From contig CAZKTF010000132.1 of the NCBI GenBank assembly GCA_964555565.1, positions 1 to 10,051 on the forward strand: a stretch of 10,051 nt of DNA, in the 5' to 3' direction. Both the position numbers and the translations under genes were made by a program. Shown piece by piece: positions 6,533 to 10,051 of this stretch. Under the pieces are notes generated by a model, which ran no database searches, was not told where the DNA came from, and saw only the letters and a list, made by a program, of their open reading frames with translations. Source of the DNA: CAZKTF01 sp964555565. Its GTDB lineage: Bacteria > Planctomycetota > JAJSAM01 > JAKLKS01. How positions within the stretch are numbered: position 1 is the stretch's first letter; every line of letters starts with the position of its first letter.

Positions 6533-6886
6533 CTAGGCCCCGGGAGCGCCGCCGACAGGCACGAACCGCAGATCCCGCACCTTCCGTCCGCCCTCCTCCG
6601 CGTGCAGCGCCGCCAGGAGCTCGCGGGCCCGGAAGCCCCGCACCTCCTGGAGGAGCGCCGCCCCGTCCACCTCGACGACGAGGACCCCGTCCCGGAACGC
6701 CACGGGCCTCGTCCGCAGCGCCAGGTCCGGGCCAGCCACACGGCCCCAGGCGGTCGCCAGCGCCCCCTCGCGGCTCCGTTCGCGGACGCGGAGGTCCCGG
6801 AGCAGGCGGTCGAGGACGGGCCCCAGGCGCTCCGGCCCGCGCACGCCCGGGCCGGGGACGCGCCCCCGGGGGGACCCGCCGCTCAA
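6533..6886 (-). CDS. dciA: DciA (DUF721) replicative-helicase operator
   Basis: The 117-residue product has the DUF721 pattern: LGPVLDRLLRDL (21-32), a central ATAWGRVAGPDLALRT (44-59), the strand PVAFRDGVLVVEVDGAAL (61-78), then LLQEVRGFRARELLAAL (78-94) and KVRDLRFVPVG (102-112). DciA is the ancestral helper that loads or operates DnaB in bacteria without phage-derived DnaC/DnaI, so a place beside dnaA and dnaN suits it. The start is uncertain. The TTG at 6886 overlaps the dnaN stop as TTGA and would couple translation, but has no clear Shine-Dalgarno. An in-frame GTG at 6844 gives 103 residues and still contains the whole domain. The gene ends 9 bp before gyrB. It occupies the place that recF often holds between dnaN and gyrB. 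Confidence 0.85.
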   Translation of the reverse strand: MSGGSPRGRVPGPGVRGPERLGPVLDRLLRDLRVRERSREGALATAWGRVAGPDLALRTRPVAFRDGVLVVEVDGAALLQEVRGFRARELLAALHAEEGGRKVRDLRFVPVGGAPGA

Positions 6887-8010
6887 GCCACGTGCACCGG
6901 CATCACCACGTAGGTGAACCGGTCCCCGTCCGAGAGCTTCCCCGGGCTCGCCTTGGAGTTGAACTCGAAGGACACCTCCGGCGACGTGATGACGCCGAGG
7001 GCGTCCAGGAGGAAGGAGGGGTTGTAGCCCACCTCGTCGTCCGCCCCGGAGTACTTGCAGGGCACCTTGACCGTCGCCTCCCCCACGTCGGGCACCTGGG
7101 CCGTGAGGACGAGGTCCTCCCCCTCCCGGAAGCGGAGGAGGACCGACCCGCCCGCGGGCGCCTCGCGCGTGACGAGGACGGCCGCCCGCCGGAGGCCCGC
7201 CGCGAACTTCTCCCGGTCGAGGACGGCCCGGCGCTCGCAGTTGCCCGGGATCACCTCCTCGAAGTTGGGGTAGGTCCCCTCCACGAGCCGCGCGAGGATC
7301 GACGCGCGGCCCGCCGCGACCGCCGCCTGGCTCTCGGAGAAGGCGACGCGCACCGCGGCGTCCTCCTCCCGGAGACTCTTGACGACCTGGGTGAGCGCGC
7401 GGGTCGGGACGATGGCCCGGTGCTCCCCCTTCCCCGGGTTCCGGCACTTCGCCACCACGTGGGAGAGCCTCCGGCCGTCCGTGGCGATGCCCTGGAGCTG
7501 GTCCCCCTTCGCGATGAGGAGGATCCCGTTGAGGGCGTACCTCATCTTCTCCCGGGCCGCCGAGAAGGCCGTCCGGGCCACGAGGTCCCTGAGGACCGGG
7601 CCCTCGATCTCGATCCCCCCCTTCATCTCGGGGATCTCGATGGAGGGGAACGCGTCCGGGTCCTGCCCCGTCACGCGGAAGGAGCCGGCGTCGGACTGGA
7701 CCGAGCAGTTCCCCCCCTTCCAGGAGACGGTGACGGGCTCGTCCGGGAGTTCGTGGAGGATGGCGGACAGCCGGCGGGCGAGGACGAGGAAGGAGCCCGG
7801 CTCCGAGATCCTGAGCCCCTCTTCCGAAGCCGGGATGGAGTACCGCATCGAGACCTCGAGGTCGGTCCCGAAGAGGTCGAGCCCGTCCTTCGACGCCGCG
7901 ATGCGTACGTTCTCGAGGACGTCCTTGATGCTGGCCCCGCGGGCCGGGATCGCCCCGGAGACGGCCTGGAGGGCCTCGGCCAGCGGGGCGCGCGGACAGG
8001 TGAACTTCAC
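6883..8010 (-). CDS. dnaN: DNA polymerase III beta subunit (sliding clamp)
   Basis: The 375-residue product is close to the family size (E. coli 366) and follows it end to end. The N-terminus reads (M)KFTCPRAPLAEALQAVSGAI, the first domain has GLDLFGTDLEVSMRY (43-57), the second has GIATDGRRLSHV (174-185) and EGTYPNFEEVIP (244-255), and the third has YNPSFLLDAL (329-338) and the terminal YVVMPVHVA (367-375). The protein forms a dimeric ring that tethers polymerase III to DNA and is a docking site for repair factors and Hda-like regulators. The frame stays open upstream, but the start is fixed at the GTG at 8010 by a near-perfect GAGGAGGT six bases upstream (8024-8017) and by family alignment. 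Its TGA overlaps the probable TTG start of dciA. Confidence 0.97.
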   Translation of the reverse strand: MKFTCPRAPLAEALQAVSGAIPARGASIKDVLENVRIAASKDGLDLFGTDLEVSMRYSIPASEEGLRISEPGSFLVLARRLSAILHELPDEPVTVSWKGGNCSVQSDAGSFRVTGQDPDAFPSIEIPEMKGGIEIEGPVLRDLVARTAFSAAREKMRYALNGILLIAKGDQLQGIATDGRRLSHVVAKCRNPGKGEHRAIVPTRALTQVVKSLREEDAAVRVAFSESQAAVAAGRASILARLVEGTYPNFEEVIPGNCERRAVLDREKFAAGLRRAAVLVTREAPAGGSVLLRFREGEDLVLTAQVPDVGEATVKVPCKYSGADDEVGYNPSFLLDALGVITSPEVSFEFNSKASPGKLSDGDRFTYVVMPVHVA

Positions 8011-8016
8011 GGGCGG

Positions 8017-8024
8017 ACCTCCTC
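8017..8024 (-). promoter_or_regulatory. Shine-Dalgarno site of dnaN
   Basis: GAGGAGGT on the - strand, six bases before the GTG, is the strongest ribosome-binding site in the window. It decides the dnaN start over the many upstream in-frame codons. Confidence 0.85.
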
Positions 8025-8048
8025 GAGGGGTGCGTCTCCGGATCCTTT

Positions 8049-8060
8049 GATTCTGATTCT
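8049..8060. repeat. Tandem GATTCT pair in the AT-richer tract
   Basis: GATTCT occurs twice in a row within the stretch 8041-8062, the least GC-rich part of the dnaA-dnaN interval. It may be part of an unwinding element or only a chance duplication. Confidence 0.35.
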
Positions 8061-8120
8061 CTCCGTCTCCGTCAGGGCTGTGGGGCGTGGGGAGAAGATC
8101 CGTCCGGAGGGTGCAACTCC

Positions 8121-8129
8121 CTGTCCACG
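8121..8129 (+). promoter_or_regulatory. DnaA-box-like motif CTGTCCACG
   Basis: It matches the GC-rich form TTGTCCACA at seven of nine positions and keeps the TCCAC core. It points the same way as the motif at 8203. Confidence 0.35.
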
Positions 8130-8202
8130 CGCCCGCTTGCGGCCGTCGCCCCGGCGCGGCCCGGCGTGGAGAGGGGACGACGACATGAGGAGAACCGGCG
8201 AC

Positions 8203-8211
8203 TTGTCCACC
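8203..8211 (+). promoter_or_regulatory. DnaA-box-like motif TTGTCCACC
   Basis: It matches the GC-rich box TTGTCCACA at eight of nine positions and TTATCCACA at seven. It is the best DnaA-box candidate I found, and the DnaA encoded here keeps the family's DNA-binding signature. Confidence 0.5.
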
Positions 8212-8243
8212 CGGCCCGTCCGCGGCGCTCGATTCCTCCCCGG

Positions 8244-8249
8244 ATTCTA
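8244..8249 (-). promoter_or_regulatory. Possible -10 element for dnaN
   Basis: On the - strand this reads TAGAAT, five of six consensus bases, followed by CCG. The same TAGAATCCG string is found in the dnaA promoter. A matching -35 is poor (TTCGGG at 17 bp), and the leader to the dnaN GTG would be about 230 bases, so this is tentative. Confidence 0.3.
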
Positions 8250-8352
8250 CAGGTCCGCCCACGGACCCCGAAGCCGTTTTCCCCGCCTTCTCCCCACGGA
8301 TTCCGGGTGCGGGAACGAACGGCGACGAGGGTGGGACGCGCCCTCCGGCCCG

Positions 8353-8366
8353 GGGCTCAGGGCTCA
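8353..8366. repeat. Tandem GGGCTCA pair just after the dnaA stop
   Basis: Two direct 7-bp copies followed by GGG lie ten bases beyond the dnaA TGA. GGCCC at 8347-8351 and GGGCC at 8367-8371 could pair around them, but no T-run follows. It is probably a replication-slippage repeat. Confidence 0.5.
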
Positions 8367-8375
8367 GGGCCGCCT

Positions 8376-9779
8376 TCAGGACGCCCGGACCTCGCGCACC
8401 AGCGAGTCGAGGTCCTCCTTCAGCGTCCGGTCCACGGTCATCTGCCGCTCCAGCTTGTCGATGGCGTAGAGGACCGTGGTGTGGTCGCGCCCCCCGAAGT
8501 ACCCCCCGATCTCGACCAGGGAGTGGTCGGTCAGGCGGCGCGCGAGGATCATGCAGATCTGCCGGGGGAAGGTCACGGAGCGGTTGCGCTTCTTCCCCTG
8601 GAGGTCCACGGCCTTCACGCCGTAGCGGACCGTGACGGCCCGGACGATGGCGTCGATGGTCACCTGCCGGCGGGACGTCTCAAGCGTGTCGCGCAGGGCC
8701 TCGCGGGCGAGCACCACGTCCAGGGGACGCCGCAGCAGGTCCGCGCAGGAGAAGACCTTGTGGATGGCCCCCTCGAGCTCGCGGATGTTGGCCGTGATCT
8801 GGTTCGCGATGAACTCGCAGACGTCGTCCGGGAAGCGGGCCCCCTTCTGGGCCGACTTGAGGCGCACGATGTGGACGCGGGTCTCGAACCCCGGGGGCTC
8901 GATCTCGGTGACCAGGCCCCAGCGGAAGCGGGAGACCAGCCGCTCCTCGATGGAGGGGATGTCGCGCGGGTGGGAGTCCGAGGAGAGGATGATCTGCTTG
9001 CGGGACTGGTGGAGCTGGTTGAAGGTGTGGAAGAACTCCTCCTGCGTCCGCTCCTTGTTCGCCAGGAAGTGGATGTCGTCGATGACGAGGACGTCCACCT
9101 CGCGGTAGCGGTAGCGGAAGTTCTTGAGGTCCCCGCTCTGCACCGCCTGGATGAACTGGTTCGCGAAGGTCTCGCAGGACAGGTAGAGGATCCGGAGGTC
9201 CGGCCGCCGCTCGAGCAGCGACCAGGAGGTGGCCTGGAGGAGGTGGGTCTTCCCGAGCCCGACCGCCCCGTGCAGGAACAGGGGGTTGTAGGCGAGCGCG
9301 GGCTTCTCGGCGACGGCCAGGGACGCGGCGTGGGCGAGGCTGTTGCCGGGGCCGACCACGAACTGGTCGAAGGTGTAGGAGTCGTTGAGCGGGACGTCGC
9401 TGTAGAAGTTCGGGAAGCGCGGGTCGGCGACGATCCCCCCGCTGCGGGCGTGCTCGGGGCGCGGGCGGGCCGGGGGCGGGGACGGGGGGAGGGCCCCGGA
9501 CCCGCCGCCGGAGGAGAGAGGCCGCGGCGCCACGACCACCGCGACCTCGGGGCTCCCGCCGAAGGCCTGCCGGCAGGCGGCCCGCAGGATGTCGGAGTAG
9601 TAGGTCTGGAGCCAGTCGCGGAAGAAGGCGTTCTCGACCCCGAACACCGCCCGGTCGGGGGTCGCCTCGACCAGGGTCAGGGCCTTGAACCAGGTCTCGA
9701 ACTGCTGCTTGCTGACGCCCTGGCGGACCGACTCCAGGACGGCCGCGAGCCGGTCGCTCGCCGGCGACGACGTGTCCAT
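8376..9779 (-). CDS. dnaA: Chromosomal replication initiator protein DnaA
   Basis: From the ATG at 9779 the protein has 467 residues in the four-domain layout. Domain I (1-~80) carries GVSKQQFETWFKAL. A Pro/Gly-rich linker spans ~85-115. The AAA+ domain III has NDSYTFDQFVVGPGNSLAHAA (132-152), Walker A GAVGLGKTHL (171-180), Walker B LVIDDIHFL (231-239), the SRFRWGL region (283-289) and NIRELEGAI (331-339). Domain IV has the DnaA-box-binding signature GGRDHTTVLYA (429-439). DnaA-ATP binds boxes in oriC, opens the duplex and recruits helicase, here presumably with DciA. An in-frame ATG at 9827 would add 16 residues (MIRPHLARVGARGDGG). I prefer 9779 because domain I then begins at the usual distance and a G-rich run precedes it, but neither start has a textbook Shine-Dalgarno. 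Confidence 0.97.
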   Translation of the reverse strand: MDTSSPASDRLAAVLESVRQGVSKQQFETWFKALTLVEATPDRAVFGVENAFFRDWLQTYYSDILRAACRQAFGGSPEVAVVVAPRPLSSGGGSGALPPSPPPARPRPEHARSGGIVADPRFPNFYSDVPLNDSYTFDQFVVGPGNSLAHAASLAVAEKPALAYNPLFLHGAVGLGKTHLLQATSWSLLERRPDLRILYLSCETFANQFIQAVQSGDLKNFRYRYREVDVLVIDDIHFLANKERTQEEFFHTFNQLHQSRKQIILSSDSHPRDIPSIEERLVSRFRWGLVTEIEPPGFETRVHIVRLKSAQKGARFPDDVCEFIANQITANIRELEGAIHKVFSCADLLRRPLDVVLAREALRDTLETSRRQVTIDAIVRAVTVRYGVKAVDLQGKKRNRSVTFPRQICMILARRLTDHSLVEIGGYFGGRDHTTVLYAIDKLERQMTVDRTLKEDLDSLVREVRAS

Positions 9780-9880
9780 GCCCCCGTCCCCCCGCGCCCC
9801 CACCCGGGCCAGGTGGGGACGGATCATCTCTGTGTTTTCAGGATCTCAGGACGCCGCGAAGTCCCACGGCACACCCGCGC

Positions 9881-9889
9881 TTGCCCACG
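9881..9889 (+). promoter_or_regulatory. Weak DnaA-box-like motif in the dnaA leader
   Basis: TTGCCCACG matches TTGTCCACA at seven of nine positions and lies about 20 bases downstream of the predicted dnaA -10, where a bound DnaA could autoregulate. It is a single weak site, so chance is a real alternative. Confidence 0.2.
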
Positions 9890-9905
9890 CCGAAAGACGG
9901 CGCGG

Positions 9906-9933
9906 ATTCTAGGCGTCCCCGCGTGAAGGTCAA
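9906..9933 (-). promoter_or_regulatory. Sigma70-type promoter of dnaA
   Basis: On the - strand TTGACC (9933-9928) and TAGAAT (9911-9906) are separated by 16 bases; both hexamers match consensus at five of six positions. In such GC-rich DNA this is a strong match. The predicted start near 9899 gives a leader of about 70 bases to the ATG at 9827 or 120 to that at 9779. It is the best promoter in the window. Confidence 0.7.
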
Positions 9934-9952
9934 GGCAAAAACGATCGTTGCC
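9934..9952. promoter_or_regulatory. Palindrome adjacent to the dnaA -35, possible operator or weak terminator
   Basis: AACGATCGTT (9940-9949) is a perfect 10-bp palindrome, flanked by GGCA (9934-9937) and TGCC (9949-9952), which are also complementary but slightly offset. It lies directly upstream of the dnaA -35, where an activator or repressor could bind. On the - strand it is followed by GTTTTTG, so GGCAA pairing with TTGCC could instead form a weak terminator for the gene ending at 9987. Confidence 0.4.
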
Positions 9953-9986
9953 ACGGAATCAAGCGTTTCCGCGTCTTTCACGGCAG

Positions 9987-10051
9987 TCAACCCTCCGACT
10001 TCGGGGCCCCGCGCGCGGCGCCCTGCTCGATGAAGTCGAAGTCGAGCACGA
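9987..10051 (-). CDS. 3' end of an unidentified gene upstream of dnaA (partial)
   Basis: On the - strand one frame is open from the window edge to a TGA at 9989-9987 and encodes a C-terminus reading VLDFDFIEQGAARGAPKSEG. The acidic-hydrophobic DFDFIEQ followed by a short polar tail looks like a real protein end. Codon third positions are almost all G or C, like the other genes. The gene runs in the same direction as dnaA and ends about 55 bp before the dnaA -35. The fragment is too short to name; it does not resemble RpmH or RnpA, which often flank dnaA. Confidence 0.55.
   Translation of the reverse strand, partial: VLDFDFIEQGAARGAPKSEG

Larger units (their letters stand above)
8011..8375. 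other. 365-bp non-coding dnaA-dnaN interval, candidate replication origin
   Basis: No gene fits here on either strand; open frames crossing it are extensions or antisense shadows. It lies between dnaA and dnaN, a common place for oriC. It contains DnaA-box-like motifs at 8121-8129 and 8203-8211, a weaker TTCTCCCCA at 8288-8296, and an AT-richer tract at 8041-8062 that could ease unwinding. Against this, no box matches TTATCCACA perfectly, the number of boxes is low, and the AT-rich tract is short. The interval also has to hold the dnaN promoter and leader. Confidence 0.4.

Noticed and set aside
3992..6913. 973-codon open frame on the + strand
   Set aside because: It runs antisense across gyrB and dciA and reads as an Arg/Leu/Val/His/Asp-rich string with no family motif. 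This is a typical high-GC shadow of a real gene on the other strand.
8011..8265. Upstream extension of dnaN to 8262
   Set aside because: The frame is open there, but the extra residues do not match the clamp N-terminus, and a near-perfect Shine-Dalgarno places the start at 8010.
6892..9926. Long + strand open frames opposite dnaN and dnaA
   Set aside because: They are antisense to two unmistakable conserved genes, have biased composition and carry no recognisable domain.

Overview
The window is a very GC-rich bacterial chromosome segment, roughly three quarters G+C by eye, and it holds a chromosomal replication-initiation locus. The organism is probably a diderm, because one gene encodes a large LptC/OstA-like (LPS-transport-type) periplasmic protein. 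The dnaA-dnaN-dciA-gyrB order with no recF, the long Gram-negative-type GyrB and the envelope genes fit an uncultured lineage such as Planctomycetota. That placement is an inference and cannot be settled from this window.

Layout: positions 1-3195 are read on the + strand. They hold the last codons of an unidentified gene, a 949-residue membrane-anchored LptC/OstA-like protein whose GTG start overlaps that gene's stop, and a small TatA/TatB-type Tat translocase subunit. Positions 3141-3312 carry a cluster of four 27-bp palindromic repeat units. The cluster runs from inside the 3' end of the tatA-like gene to the stop codon of the convergent gene. Everything from 3312 to 10051 is read on the - strand, in transcription order: the end of an unidentified gene (beyond 9987), dnaA, dnaN, dciA (DUF721), gyrB, and a stand-alone GspE/MshE N-terminal-domain protein.

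The - strand genes form a coherent replication set: initiator (DnaA), sliding clamp (DnaN), presumed loader/operator of the replicative helicase (DciA) and gyrase B subunit. dnaN, dciA and gyrB are tightly packed: a 4-bp stop/start overlap, then a 9-bp gap that holds the gyrB ribosome-binding site. dnaA is separated from dnaN by 365 bp of non-coding DNA. That gap carries DnaA-box-like motifs and a short AT-richer tract, so it is a candidate origin, though not a strong one. A good sigma70-type promoter (TTGACC, 16 bp, TAGAAT) lies upstream of dnaA with a perfect 10-bp palindrome just upstream of its -35.

Most of the window is ordinary core-genome content. The items most worth a second look are the covarying palindromic repeat cluster that has become part of two convergent gene ends, the unusually long LptC/OstA-like protein, and the solitary MshEN-like domain next to gyrB. 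I saw no rRNA or tRNA genes, CRISPR array, insertion sequence or prophage gene. The long + strand open frames opposite gyrB, dnaN and dnaA are high-GC antisense shadows.
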